Assembly: GCF_000208865.1 (NCBI RefSeq)
Contig: NC_018396.1
Coordinates: forward strand, 310,001-374,000
DNA from: Neospora caninum Liverpool
Taxonomy: Eukaryota; Apicomplexa; Conoidasida; Eucoccidiorida; Sarcocystidae
DNA length: 64,000 bases
Reading direction: 5' to 3'
Numbering within the stretch: position 1 is the stretch's first letter; every line of letters begins with the position of its first letter. A model generated the notes under the pieces. It saw nothing but the letters and a program-made list of their open reading frames with translations, was not told where the DNA came from and did not search any database. The position numbers were made by a program, and so were the translations under genes. Below, one piece after another: positions 1-11,826 of this stretch.

Positions 1-79
1 GGTACACCACTTTCCTGTCGCCAAAGAGGTGACACAGCGAAGCAAAGAAGAGAAGAAAGAGAGGACGAAATAAACTTAC

Positions 80-1217
80 CAACTTGGGGCTGCTTGCATC
101 CTTCAATGGAATTCGCCTTCGTCAATTGTGCAACTTCATCGAGAACCTTTTGAGGAATGGATTTTAAATCTGAGAACAAAATGCATTCGCATGCGTGCCA
201 GCCCCACAGCTCGGAACGACAACTCGCCGCCTCGAGAAAGCACAAACCGCAGACATTTCTCTGTTTCTCTTTTGGAGCTGCCCCTACCCACGTCTCCTTT
301 CCTCTCTCTCCCGGACCGCGAGGCGTTGCTGTGTTCTGTATCGATGTGCTGGCATCTTCAGACATGAACCTTTACGCATATATGTATATACCACGGGATC
401 ACGGGCGCTTAGATATATCCACATTTATGTGCAGTGAAACACTACGCGTGTAGACAGATATAGATATGTTGAGAGCAATTCCCTAGCGCCACACATCGTA
501 ATATATATATATATATATATATATATTATACATTCAGACAAGATGACATCCATATAAAGATATTGCTTATGAACATACATACCTACACAGAATTTTTATG
601 TGTGTGTATGCAAATGTGTATGCTCAGGCGTACATCTCTGTGTAGAAGACATAGGAGCGCCACACTAATGCACATATCTATGCAAATATTTAAATGGAAA
701 TGTTTCGTTTTGTACGTACCTGGTTCTTGCTTATCATCTGGGAGAGGGCGATCAGGGAGAGGCACGCGGAGGTATACATGTGCAGAGGAGAGTTTGTCGA
801 CGTGGAACCAAACGTCTTCGGGCCATCCGTGAGCAATCAATTCTTCGTTTTCGAATTTGTCTCGCCCCATATAAATCTCGTAGCGAGGATCTGGGAAAAG
901 AAGAACGAGAAAAGAGATAGACACAAATGGAAGAGATGGAAAGAAGAAGAGAAGCGAAGAAGAAAAGAAGGGAAGAAGAAAGATACGGGAAAGAAGAAAG
1001 ATAGGGACAGAAGAAAAGCGTGAAAAGGAGGGGCGACGGGGCAGGACGGCGCCCCCGGTCGCACGCGTGTTTGTCGGCGTGGGAAACACACGAAGGAGGC
1101 AATGGGAAGAGAGGAGAGGGGAAACAAAAAGGAAAGAAGAGAAGCAGACAGAGGGGAAAAGCAAGAAGAATGCAGGTCCACGGACGCCTTACCGCTGCAA
1201 GTGAACGTGAACACCAT
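80..1217 (-). CDS. CCDC25: CCDC25/Jlp2-like NFACT-R (DUF814) domain protein, 5' part only
   Basis: Three exons are visible on the minus strand: 1217-1193, 890-720 and 169-80, joined by GT-AG introns in consistent phase (all phase 1). The gene runs off the left edge after 95 codons. The start is the ATG at 1217 (MVFTFTCS), which matches the N-terminus of the eukaryotic CCDC25 family. Exon 2 carries the family signature [20 protein letters not shown] followed by [15 protein letters not shown], and exon 3 gives [12 protein letters not shown], all collinear with human CCDC25. The NFACT-R fold is shared with ribosome-quality-control factors (Rqc2/NEMF), and the yeast relative is Jlp2. Human CCDC25 has also been described as a membrane DNA sensor, but nothing here indicates that role. 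The charged C-terminal coiled coil of the family would lie outside the window. Family identity is secure. Cellular function is not established. Confidence 0.9.
501..526. repeat. (AT)n microsatellite in intron 2 of the CCDC25-like gene
   Basis: A perfect AT dinucleotide run of about 13 units inside the intron between exons 890-720 and 169-80. It is the first of many TA runs in this window, most of which fall in introns or spacers. Confidence 0.95.
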
Positions 1218-3718
1218 CTTGTCGAGCTGGGAGGAGAAGAAGGGGGAGGTGAAGCAGAGGAAAACAGACAGGGGACAGAACAAAAAGAGTAAGGTGTAAA
1301 AAAGGAAGGAGCAGAAGAAGGAAAAGGAGAAGAAAAAGCAGGCAGAGGAGGAGCAGAAGGCGAAGGAGATGGAGAAGAAATAAGAGGAAAACGAAGGAAA
1401 AACGGAAGATCAGCGGAGAGACTGGAGAGGCCAGAAGAGGGACGACAAGGAGGAAAAAGCGACAAATCGCTGTAAAAGGGTGACGGAAAGGAAATAAGAG
1501 AAGAGAAAAAGACAAGCACGATAAAGGCTACAAAGATAATCGACGGATTTTGGAAGAAGAGAATCGGATCTGGTTTCTGGGCGTCGGGCGAAGGAAACGG
1601 AGAGAAGCGGTCGCCCTTCTTGTCACAAGAGGGGAAAACAGGAAATCGCGTCTTTTCAGAAACGGCGGCTAGGAACAAAAACATTCGCGTTTTCTCTTTT
1701 TTAGGAACCGATGCTCGCTCATGCCGCCTGTAGAGTTGTATCGATTTTTTTGCGTGTGCGACTCAAGACTTTGCATGTGCATGCGCTCGCTGTGTACATA
1801 CACCCCAAACGGAAAGGACGCCGACAAATCGGTGATTCTGAAGCCGGTTTTTTCTTCGAGATCTTCTTCTCCTATCCATGGACTCAAAACAAGCGAGTGA
1901 AGGGAGAACTGAGAGCCAGTTTGCTTCCCCTCTTTCAAATTTCTGCATGCTCCGGTGCTGCTAGCTGCAGACAGGCTCTGCGCGCGCGGGGCCCTCAGCC
2001 CGGTGCCCGCCGGAATGGGTGTGCTGGAGTGTACATACACCGGCACTCAGTGTGCAAGTTTGGAAACGCCTCCAATTGTCTTCTTCCTTGTGTTTTCTTG
2101 GTCCGCTTTCTCTTCCTGTGCTTTCTCGTCTCTCTGCTCTCTCCATTGTCTGCAAGTGACCATCGGCCTACATATATATACACGAGTATATATATGTGTA
2201 GATGTATATGTGTATACGTATGAGTATATATATAAAGCGAGGCCTATGTATACACACATTTATGTAAATATATGCGTATACACTGATGTACGAGGATGTG
2301 TGTACATCGATGCGGGGACTTGCGCTTCGCCTCTCGCATGTGCCTCGCCGTGCCTCGTTTCCTTTTGTGTTTGCACTCTGACGATGAGCAGGTGAATCTG
2401 AATCGTCGCTTTAGGGCGAATCGGTGTTTGTCCTTGTGTGACTGATTTCGTCTTGTCTTCATTTGCCTGTTTTCTCCGTCTTTTTCGTTTCGCGCGCTTC
2501 CTTTTTTCCAACCCACTCGAGGTCGCCAGTTCTCCTCTCCGGCCCAAATCAGAAAAGAATCTTTTTCGGCGAATGTGTGTCCACTGACTCTCCGATGCTA
2601 CCTCGATGAGATACACCAGAACTTTATCCTCAAATACAAAGCAGAGCCCCGCAGCGAGACTTCGTCGTCGCCGTCCGTCTGCCTCTTTCCTTTTCGTCTT
2701 TGTGCGTCTCCGTTCCCCCTTTCCACTCGAAACGCTTCTCAAGTTCCCAGAAGAGAAAAAGCATCAATGCGAAAGCAGAGATCCAGAAGGAGACACAGAG
2801 TCAGAGAGAGACAAAAGGAAACGAGAGCCGAGGGAGGAAAGGCAGAGGAACGCAGATCAGGAGAGAGAGTGAGATGACCAGAGAGACAACACTAAAGTAA
2901 ACACAGCTAGATGCTGAGGAAGAAAGGACGACAGACGGAACAGGGAAAGTAACGAGACAGAATAAGAGAACGGGGAAAATGAGAACAGGCAAAAAACAGA
3001 GACAAGAGAAGCAGGGAAAAAACTAGAGGAAACGAGAGAAAATGCGATAAAGCGGGGGAGATGGAAAAGGGAGAGAGGAGAGGAAGAGTGGAAGATAGTG
3101 ATAAAGAAGGCAGAGAGAACGAGACGCTTCTGGGGAACATGCTCGCGATTTCGGCCGCTTTGCACAACGCACAGCGCGTTTCCCCTCATTTTTCGAACAG
3201 CATTTCGTTTCTCGTGCACCTCGAGTGACGATGGAGAAACTGAGAGAGATGTCTTGAGTCCACGACCAAAAGCATGAAAACGACATGACAGAGACAACAC
3301 TCAGGACTACTTGCGTCTGCCCCTCTACGCGCGTTAACCAATATGTAATTATATACTTAAATATACATATATATATATATATGTATATATGCCTACCGCT
3401 ACGTCGAGAGAACGAGAGTAGGAATAGCAGCGAGCGATACCTCCATGGCAACATTTGCGTGGGCATATGCTTGTTTGTATGCCTGCACAACTGCTCTCGT
3501 GTTGTATCAACGCAAACGTCACGCTTTTCGCAGGAGAGAACAGGAGCGAGCGCTGGACGCCTCAGCGCAGCCAAATCACCTCCGAGCTCGCTGGCCATCA
3601 CGCACACTGCCCACATCTGACATCCTCGTCGGTCCTCTCTCGTCTGGAGTTCCGCGCATTTTTCCCTTCTCTTTCTCCCCTCCTCCCCGTCCCTCTTTCT
3701 CTGTCTTCTTTCTCTTCT
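1218..3718. other. Spacer upstream of the CCDC25-like gene
   Basis: No supported gene lies between the CCDC25-like start codon and the stop codon of the thioesterase. It should hold the CCDC25-like promoter and 5' UTR and the thioesterase 3' UTR. About 1218-1550 and 2750-3120 are strongly purine-rich on the plus strand, which produces long but compositionally trivial open frames on both strands. Short (TA)n-like runs occur near 2165-2240 and 3365-3390. Confidence 0.6.
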
Positions 3719-4537
3719 TCACTGAGGTTTCAGCACGGATTCGACAAAGAGTCGGACTTCTGCGAGTTCCTGCGGATTCGCCGAGTGCCCGAGGCCTCGG
3801 AAGGGCCGGAACTTGACCGCCTCCTTCGCCACTTCTTCGCCGCATGCAGCTGCGTACTGCTGCTTCACGAGTGCGGCGCTTTCCTCTCCAAACTCGAACA
3901 AGACCAACTCGTCCTGCTCGCCGTGGCAGTGGAGCACCGGCGTCGGACCCCGAGGGCCCTGTGTCTCCTGTGTCTCTCCCTCCGCGGTGGTCTGCCCCTG
4001 TCCCTCTTTGTCTTTTTTTCCAAGACACGCGTCGCTGGCGCGGAGCTCTTGGGCGAGCGGCGTCCAGGTGGAGAGCGCGACGATGCCTCCAAGGCGGTAC
4101 GGGGCTTGCAGGCCGACAAAGTACGCGAGGGCTCCGCCCTGGCTGAATCCGGCGAGGACGATTCTCTCGGGCGGGATGTGCGCGTCTTCGATTTCGCCCC
4201 GAAGGATGGCGTCGATTCGCCGCTTCGATTCGAGGAACCCTTCCCGGTCTTCCGGCGTGTCCTTGGACAGCGAGAAGATGTCGGTCCACGCAGGGGCGGG
4301 GAACCCGCCGTTGAGCGTCACAGGTCGCACTGGCGCAGTCGGGAGGATCACGCGCAGCGAGGGGAAACAGGGGAGCGAGGAGAGGAGGCTGATCAAGTCC
4401 GCCCAGCCTGCAGCCGTGTCACCGAGTCCGTGCAGGAAAATAATCGTTGCAGGACGCGGTGCGCCGTCTACGGAGACAGTCGGGAAACGGTGGAAGCCGT
4501 CGCCGCCGTACCCGTCTCCAGGCTGTAGGGATGCCAT
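3719..4537 (-). CDS. Acyl-protein thioesterase (carboxylesterase family, alpha/beta hydrolase)
   Basis: A single-exon 272-residue protein beginning MASLQPGDGYGG. It has the features of an APT1-type serine hydrolase: the oxyanion-hole motif HGLGD at about 36-40, the nucleophile elbow GFSQGG with Ser132, a candidate catalytic Asp209 in HGEQDE, and His251 in GLGHSAN. Length fits the family (about 230 residues) apart from a charged insert at about 165-197, just before the Asp strand. Such enzymes remove palmitate from cytosolic protein cysteines. T. gondii has a characterised depalmitoylase of this type (PPT1/ASH1), and this gene may be it or a paralogue. The same frame stays open upstream to an ATG at 5146, which would add 203 residues rich in Ser-Pro repeats. 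I prefer the internal start because homology begins there, but a longer form cannot be excluded. Confidence 0.92.
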   Translation of the reverse strand: MASLQPGDGYGGDGFHRFPTVSVDGAPRPATIIFLHGLGDTAAGWADLISLLSSLPCFPSLRVILPTAPVRPVTLNGGFPAPAWTDIFSLSKDTPEDREGFLESKRRIDAILRGEIEDAHIPPERIVLAGFSQGGALAYFVGLQAPYRLGGIVALSTWTPLAQELRASDACLGKKDKEGQGQTTAEGETQETQGPRGPTPVLHCHGEQDELVLFEFGEESAALVKQQYAAACGEEVAKEAVKFRPFRGLGHSANPQELAEVRLFVESVLKPQ

Positions 4538-4622
4538 GGCGGCCAGTGTGTTTGGAGACACAGAAGCAACGGCAGACGAGGAGAAACGGCGCAAAGACGC
4601 ACGCGGAGAAATTAGAGAATAT

Positions 4623-4697
4623 GAGGGAGAAGGAAATGAGGGAGAAGGAGACGAGGGAGAAGGAGACGAGGGAGAAGGAGACGAGGGAGAAGGAGAC
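4623..4697. repeat. 15-bp tandem repeat, five copies
   Basis: The unit GAGGGAGAAGGAGAC occurs five times in tandem, the first copy slightly diverged, immediately 5' of the thioesterase start. On the minus strand it keeps the thioesterase frame open and would encode repeated Ser-Pro-Ser. It most likely lies in the 5' UTR. Confidence 0.9.
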
Positions 4698-5934
4698 ACG
4701 GAGAGCTTGGCCGAAAACTGAGGTGGAGAGGCACAGAGAGAGGCGGAGCGCGAAGGGAAGATCGAGGGAGGTTGCGAGAGGAAGGCGAGAAATCGAGAGC
4801 GGGCGACGAACGGAGGCAGCATGTGCGGAGGATTTCTTTCCAAGGCGCGCACGCAACGCGGCGTCAGACCCGAGGCGGGAAGAGATGCTGAGGAAAGAAG
4901 CAAGAGAAAGAGAGACAGGAGAGACATGAGGGCGCCGAGGGCAACGTTTGGTTTTGTCGTCGCCTCGCCACAGGCAAAAGGGGGGCCTTTCTTTCTTCTC
5001 TCGATGTGAGTGATTGTCGGCACGGCAAATTCGCCGAGCGAGGGCGGCGAAGTTTCCCGGCGCTGCGCGCAGGGACAAAAAAGGGGCGAAATCGGCGAAC
5101 GCCTAGGGAGAGAAGACGCAAATCGGCAGGCAGGCTGAGACTGCATGAGTGTTCACACGCGCACAGAGAGAGAGAGGAGGAAAGAGAAAAAAAAGGGTAA
5201 ATTTGTAGAGACAAAAACGCTGGGAAAGAGACGGAGGAACGGCTCGAGGCAAAAGCTGCAACGCTCCATACGCTGTCGGGTTGCGTGTGTCTCTCCGCAC
5301 CTGCGCGAACAGTCTCACTCGCGGAAGCAGACCCACGGTTGTCGCGGAGAACCGAGCTCGACAGAAGCAGAAAAATCTGCCACAACGGAGCATAAAAAGA
5401 AAAAGGGGGAGACGACGGAGAGAAAAGGACAGGAAAGGGAGAGACACAGGAAGCAGAGGGAAACGAAAAAAGAGAAAGACGAAGAGACACAGGAGACCGC
5501 AGAGCAGGCGGACGGACCCCACGCTTTTTCGAGAGATCCGACGAGGCGATTGAGAGAATCTCGGCAGTGCATCTAAAAGCGACGCTTTGTATCTGCCGCA
5601 CAGCCTTTTTTCCACATTCCTTCCTGGTAGAGAGCGAGGTAAAAAGGCGACTTTTTCCTGGACGGAAAAGGAGGAGGAAAGGGGCGAGAGTGCCGGGTGT
5701 CTTGCGAGCCTTGGGAGGCTTCAGCGACCTCACGGGTCTATACTCTGCCTTCGTTTTGACTTGCCGGAAAAAGCAGAGACAGAGACGGGCCAATTTCCCC
5801 CGAAGAGCTTCACTTCTCGTCGTACCTTGCAAATTAAAAACAATACTGGGTCAAATCGTCCAATCTGCCTTTTTGAAAGGCTTTGAAAATTTCTCTACAC
5901 ACGCCGAAACCTGCTTGCCAGCACACCCCAGAAC

Positions 5935-5969
<35 letters not shown>

Positions 5970-6010
5970 TATATCCATTATATACATTCATATATATATA
6001 TATATATATA
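5935..6010. repeat. Two (TA)n microsatellites separated by a short AT-rich spacer
   Basis: TA runs at about 5935-5966 and 5990-6010 in the spacer between divergent genes. Confidence 0.9.
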
Positions 6011-6860
6011 ATTCATCTTCCTCAAACTATACATGAATATAGATATTCTATCTATACTTTTCTGTATCGCTGTAGCTATCATGTATATTGATAAACGCAC
6101 CTGTTTTCCGTGTGCGTATATATACATCCTCTATATGCCCTTGCGGCTATATTGTATTTATATATGTGTGTGCTATAAATCGGTATATGTCTATGTATGT
6201 ATGTCTTGAAAATTCATGTTAACAATCGATGGATGTGCTTTCATACATCTAGCTTTATAGACGCGCATTAGCGCATCTACACGTTAGTGTTGTTGGGTCT
6301 CCCTATGTTTTAAGTGAGGTAGGGCGTTTCTGAAAAAGCAGCGCGCCTGCTGACCTCAAAAATAGAATCTGCATGCGCACATTCTTCACACAGGTCCCCA
6401 CGTGCTGGTCTCTACATTCAGACGGAAGACGAGCTTTTATTTTTACATTTGTACGGAACGCTTGCAGTGTCACTGAAGTGTGGTAGTACAGAAAGTCTCT
6501 CTGCTGCCAAGACAAAGCCTATCCCTCAAGAGATAATCGTAGAGATTTTGCTTGTGTACGCAAGTATATATTGGCGGGGAAAATCTCTGAGGATTTGGTC
6601 CCGTGTGTGTGTGTGTCTAAGAAAACCGCTGAACAGAAGAGCAGAGACACTGCTCGAGTTCCGAAGATGAAGCGCCACCGGTTCTTCGCTCCTGAATGAT
6701 TCTCTCCCTCGTTCCTTTTTCTCAATTTCGCTTCTCTTCTCCCGTGTCTCTATTTGCCTCAACTGTCTCTTCCCCTAACCTTTATACTCGCATCTCGCGT
6801 GTTCTACTCGCCCTCCAATCTATTCCCTGTTCTCTCTTCTCACCTCTTCTACCCTCGCTT

Positions 6861-7294
6861 CTCTCTTCTTTTCCTTTTCTGCCTCATTCTCCTCTCTCTT
6901 CTTTTCCTTTTCTGCCTCATTCTCCTCTCTCTTCTTTTCCTTTTCTGCCTCATTCTCCTCTCTCTTCTTTTCCTTTTCTGCCTCATTCTCCTCTCTCTTC
7001 TTTTCCTTTTCTGCCTCATTCTCCTCTCTCTTCTTTTCCTTTTCTGCCTCATTCTCCTCTCTCTTCTTTTCCTTTTCTGCCTCATTCTCCTCTCTCTTCT
7101 TTTCCTTTTCTGCCTCATTCTCCTCTCTCTTCTTTTCCTTTTCTGCCTCATTCTCCTCTCTCTTCTTTTCCTTTTCTGCCTCATTCTCCTCTCTCTTCTT
7201 TTCCTTTTCTGCCTCATTCTCCTCTCTCTTCTTTTCCTTTTCTGCCTCATTCTCCTCTCTCTTCTTTTCCTTTTCTGCCTCATTCTCCTCTCTC
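6861..7294. repeat. 33-bp minisatellite, 13 near-identical copies
   Basis: The pyrimidine-only-strand unit begins CTCTTCTTTTCCTTTTCTGC and continues CTCATTCTCCTCT. Thirteen copies are tandemly arrayed with almost no divergence. Because 33 is a multiple of three, several frames on both strands remain open (EENEAEKEKKR per unit on minus, HSPLSSFPFLP on plus). No homology or splice context supports translation. Confidence 0.95.
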
Positions 7295-7358
7295 TCCATC
7301 TCATCTCTCGTATATCATGCCTCGGCTTTTCTTCTCCCCCTCTCTCCTTTGCTCTCTT

Positions 7359-7498
7359 TCTTTCTCTCGGGTTCTCTTTCTATCTCCCGGGTTCTCTCTT
7401 TCTATCTCTCGGGTTCTCTCTTTCTATCTCTCGGGTTCTCTCTTTCTATCTCTCGGGTTCTCTCTTTCTATCTCTCGGGTTCTCTCTTTCTATCTCTC
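7359..7498. repeat. 22-bp tandem repeat, about six copies
   Basis: The unit GTTCTCTCTTTCTATCTCTC plus GG repeats with little divergence directly after the 33-bp array. It is pyrimidine-rich and apparently untranslated. Confidence 0.9.
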
Positions 7499-8208
7499 CC
7501 GTATTCTCTCTCATTCTCTTCTATTCTATCTGTCTCTTTCCCGTTTCTCTCCTTCTCTCCCTCGTAATCTCTCTTATTCTCTTCTATTCTCTCTGTCACT
7601 CTCCGTTTATCTCCCTCTGTCTTCTCTCTAGTTTCTCGCTTTTGAAAAAACTGTGTGGCCTCGTCGAGCGAGTCACTAGTAAGGAATGGTGTGCGTGCGC
7701 ATGCAGCGAAGCATGCAGCCAAAACTGCAGAGCGCTCACACGGATGTGCCAAAATTCTGAAAAGTCTTCGCGTCTTTCTCCGAAAAAAACGCTCTTCTCC
7801 TCGCTCTCGCCCTCTCGCCTTCATCTTTGCCTTCCCGTTGCTGCCTTCCTCACTTTGTTTTTGTCCTGTCTCGTTCCTGCGACCCCCTCGCTTCTCTCGC
7901 CGTGCAACGGCTGTCTACGGGTTCTTGCTGTCCTTTTACCCTTTCTCTCTTCTGCCTTTGTTCGTTTCTCTCCTTTTCTTCCACTTTCCCCTTGTCTCCC
8001 TGCATCTTCTCTCCCTTCTTTCTGTTCTCTCGCGCGCCTGTCTTTCCTCTTCTTCCCCTCCCTCCTCTTTGAGAGCAGGTGCGTGCGCGGTCGGAAGAGA
8101 CGCGGGTGTCCGCCGACGGCGGCTGTGTCTAAAGGGAATTCGATGTGCTGCAAAAAATGAAACTTCTCTTTATTTTCGTCCACCCTTTTCGACTGCAAGA
8201 CGTGAAAG

Positions 8209-9887
8209 ATGGCTGAGGGGGAAGAGAGCAAAGAGCTGCAAGCAGCCGACCCTCCCTCAACCGGCGAACGCGAAGCCCCGTCGACGGAAAAAGGCCCCTT
8301 CTTCTTCTGCAAAATTGTCGCCTCTCCAGATCTCGAGACGCCCCGAGGGCTCTCGGCTCTCGATGACCTTCTCGGTTCAACCCCTGAAAGGTGAGCCTTT
8401 TCCTTCGCTTCGGTGACCGTCCTCGTTTCGTTGTGCGAGCTCTCTTTTCTGTAGTCTTCTTTCTCTTCTTCTCTGCTCCTCTCCTTCGTCCTCGTTTCTC
8501 ACTTTCTCTCCTTCGTCCTCGTTTCTCACTTTCCCTCCTTCTTTCCTGTCTTTTCTTTCATGTGCCTGTGTGTTTTCTGCTCCTTGCCCTCTTTTGTCTA
8601 CTTTCCCTTCGCTTCGCCTCATCCCTTCCGTCTCACGGTTTTCCTGCGCCCCTCTCTTCNNNNNNNNNNNNNNNNNNNNNNNNNNNNNNNNNNNNNNNNN
8701 NNNNNNNNNNNNNNNNNNNNNNNNNNNNNNNNNNNNNNNNNNNNNNNNNNNNNNNNNNNCCTCCCCCCCTCCCTTCCCCCTCCCTTCCCCCCACTGCGTC
8801 TTCCTCTCTCCCTTTCGCGTGCAGGTTGGAGTTACTCTCGCATTTGTCTCGGCACTCGCGGCAGAAAGCGGCTCGTTCTCACCAAGCCCCGCATGCAATC
8901 TACGGCCCCGGTCTCCTCTCCAATTGCCTGCCGCACCAGCGGCGCGGCTTCACTTGCCACCAGCCTCTGCCTCCTCTCACGCTCCTCCCGGAGCCGTACC
9001 GGTACCAGACGTTCTCGCTCAAGCAGCTGCTTGGGACGGACACCCACGCCGCCTCTTCTCCCCCTGCTGATCAAAACGGCGAGTCGCCAGGTGCGCAGAA
9101 GGAGCCCGCGACCTCGACAGTCTTTGCAGAACTCGCTGGCGCGTCGGGGAAAAACGGTTCAGAAGCGAAGAAAGTCGCAGCGAGTTTAGCCGCCTTCCTC
9201 GTCGCAGGCCAGCCGGCCTCGGCTGTCGCCCCTCACCGCCTCCGCCAAGTCGACCGTCCCCCCTCGCGTGCAGCCTCGCACGTCTCCGTCTCGCGGGCGA
9301 GCGAAAGTGCACTCGGCGCCTCTGCCTTCGCCGCGCAGCCTCCGCATGCAGAGGGCAGCGCCCAGAGCTCAGTCGTCTCCTCCTACTTGGCTCGGAGCCT
9401 TTCCGCAGGCGGCGCCCCGCGCCTCTCCGCGGGACCAGGTGTAGGTACACCTGCCGCCTTCCCTGCGGCCTGTCCGAACGGCTACCCGGCCGGCCGTGGA
9501 GCCGCGGGTGCTGCCCAGGCTGGGCCGTACGTACATCCTGGCGTCCGGGGCGCCTTTCCGCGACCGGGGATGCCGGCTGCGAATGTGTTCCCGCCAGTGC
9601 AGAGCGCCGCGTCGAGCGGCGTTCGGCGCCCCACAGAGCGCGCGCCTGGCGAGGACGGGAGAAGCTCCGTGCTGGCGCAACGCTTTGCCTCTGCGGCGGT
9701 TCGTCGCGCCGGCTCAGCGGTCGGGAGCGCATGCAGCGGCGCGCACGGCGTCCCTCCGGTCGGGAGCGCATGCAGCAGCGCGCACGGTGGCGTGGAGGGC
9801 CGGAGCGAGGCGAAGGAGAAGAAGCGACGCAGAGAAGAGAAAAAGGGAAAGAAGGAGAAGCGAAAACGCCGGACAGAGGGAGAGTGA
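8209..9887 (+). CDS. Hypothetical protein with basic Lys/Arg-rich C-terminus, two exons
   Basis: Exon 1 is 8209-8390 (MAEGEESKELQ to STPER) and exon 2 is 8825-9887. The donor AAG/GTGAGC and acceptor GTGCAG/GTTGG join in phase 2 and give 414 residues with an uninterrupted frame. An assembly gap lies inside the intron. Residues about 25-115 look like the structured part (IVASPDLETPRGLSALDDLL, then LELLSHLSRHSRQK and PEPYRYQTFSLKQLLGTD). The middle is Ala/Gly/Pro-rich and probably disordered. A short internal duplication, VGSACSGAHG and VGSACSSAHG, lies near the end. The last 24 residues are almost all Lys, Arg and Glu, which suggests a nuclear or nucleolar protein. I do not recognise the family. 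A fast-evolving nuclear scaffold such as a Mediator-type subunit is possible but unsupported. Confidence 0.75.
8660..8759. other. Assembly gap (100 N)
   Basis: Exactly 100 N, probably a placeholder of unknown true length. It falls inside the intron of the 8209-9887 gene, in a pyrimidine-rich tract that probably blocked assembly. The coding sequence is unaffected. Confidence 0.98.
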
Positions 9888-11826
9888 GAGCGGAGGGAAG
9901 ATTAACGAGGCGCGAGAGAGGGCTTAACAGAAAGGGGCGAGAACGACACAAGGCGACAATGGCCGAAGCGAGTGCAGCGTTTCTGTGTGTCCCTCGAGCG
10001 GCGACTTTTTTCCGGGAAACACGAGAGGAGAGGGGACCTCCTCTGACAATAAGCGGAGGCGCGCATCTTGCGAAAAACTAGCGGCGCTTCCTGGAGACAT
10101 TTCGCATCGCCGGCAGACGAACGAGACGCGCGGCAGAAGTACCATTGATCAGGGGGTGTTGTCTCGCCTATGTGTGGAAGCATCAATGGTTTTTGCGTGT
10201 GCAGCTTCGCGGCAGCTTCTCGCTGCGTCGTGCTTCAGTTCGCGTCTCGCTTTTCCCCGTACGTCTTGGTGCCAAATGTGTGGTATTTCGTACCGCGGTC
10301 TCTGGTTTTGTCTTCTACGTTTTCTTCTCTGTCTCCGTTTTCTGTTGTCTTGCTCTTGTTTCTCCTGCGTCTGCTCTCCTAGGCCGTCTTCGCTGTCGTT
10401 CTCCCGTGCGTGGCTCCTTCCTTCTTTCTTCTCTTTCCGCCCATTGCTCCTCTCTCGCGTCTAGCTCCCCCTTGTGTTTGCTTGATCTCGACTTTCCCCC
10501 CCGGAGCCGGGGCGCGGCAGCCCAGTGTCTGGGTGTCTCTTTGTGTAGAGCTGGCCTTTTCTAAGGCACACTCGTCGACGCTTCGCGCTTGTGCGGAAGG
10601 AACTCGCGTTTCGTCTTTGCGTTTGCCGATGGGTTTTTTCGAGAGCTCAGCCGACCTGTGACTCCAGACGCGCGAAGGCGATCTTAAAAGCTTTCTGCCT
10701 CCGTAAAAAAGTGTGGCGACTGTCCACCCGCGGAGCAGGGCAAACGCAGCGCACGAGACGACGGCCCGTACAACTTGTGTATAAATCAGCGATAGGATTG
10801 CACCTGTGTTTTTAGCCTTTTGTTTTGCTCTAAGAAACCGCATCGTCTTCTCAAGAATCGGGTCCCCAGACTCAGTATTTATACGAAACTGGGAGTGATA
10901 GGCTAACAACCGGGAGTCTACGCGTTTCCCCGCTAACCGATGCCTTTTAGCCTCATACGTTACACTTGAGAATTTCGATGGCGGTATTTGTAGCTAGTCG
11001 TCTTTCTCTCTCTTTGGGTCTCCGACATCTCTTCTCTCTTTCTGTCTCCGAGACAGGAGAGCAGCACAGGCGCGCGAGAGCCGAGCGAGAGAGAAGACGG
11101 ACGCGATACACGAGAGACACACACTGCGGACTCCAGCAAACTCGAAGGAGATAGAAAAAGGGACAGAGAGACAGAAAGAGAAAGGAAGAGGCAGACAGAG
11201 CGAGAGAGGAGAGACAGAAAGAAAAAGGTCGGGAGAGAGCGTGGCAGAGAGGCGTGGAGACGCAGAGCGACAGAGGATAAGAAGACTCTTACTGCTCAGG
11301 AGCGGCCTTCTTTGGTCCCGAGAAGTAGTACCCAACACGAAAAGGGATCAAGAAAGTCGAGCACAGACGGCTAAGCGGGCTGTTGCAGCGCAGGCGCGCA
11401 GAGCCCGTTCTCATCAGCACAGAGGAAAGGCGCCTTGTCAAGTTTGTCCACGTCTGACTCCTCGGATCGGCTTCCAGTTTTTAACAAAGATGCACAAACG
11501 CCCGTCGCTTGCTCCGGTGTTTTGGGACGGATAAAGACGCGGGCAAGGGGGGGATGCCCGCGGAGGCTCGAGCAAAACCCGAACACTCTGACAGATCGCG
11601 ACAGCCGTGCACATGTCCCGAGAGAAAACCACGAACGCTTTCTCTCGTCCTAGTCTCGCGTTTGGTCCTCCGAGCCCTTTCACCCCTCAATCGCGCCTCA
11701 GCCGCTCCCACCGGTCTACCGATTTCTCGTCTTCTCGTCGTTCTTTGTGTCTTCTTCCCATCTCTATTTGACAGGGTCCTGATGCGGTTCTCGCTCTCAA
11801 AGCGCGCGCGCGTTCCGGCCATTGCG
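9888..11826. other. Spacer between convergent genes
   Basis: It contains the 3' ends of the convergent 8.2 kb plus-strand and 11.8 kb minus-strand genes. A minus-strand open frame at 10379-10909 has no domain or splice support. Purine-rich sequence occupies about 11060-11280. No other structure was seen. Confidence 0.55.

Larger units (their letters stand above)
4538..8208. other. Divergent spacer between thioesterase and the 8.2 kb gene
   Basis: About 3.7 kb separating two divergently transcribed genes, so it should contain both promoters. I see no supportable coding exon. The left part is purine-rich on the plus strand. It is followed by (TA)n runs at 5935-5966 and 5990-6010, an AT-rich stretch to about 6250, two tandem-repeat arrays (6861-7294 and 7359-7498) and a pyrimidine-rich segment to 8070. 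The long open frames across the arrays follow from repeat composition. Confidence 0.6.

Noticed and set aside
752..1684. 310-codon minus-strand open frame overlapping the CCDC25-like exons
   Set aside because: It is an intron/5'-leader artefact of pyrimidine-rich sequence (Ser/Phe/Leu only) and its right part is a shifted frame of the real exon 2.
6754..8160. 468-codon and 311-codon plus-strand open frames across the minisatellites, and Glu/Lys repeat frames on minus
   Set aside because: They exist because the 33-bp unit is a multiple of three and lacks stops in several frames. There is no homology, no start context and no splice partners.
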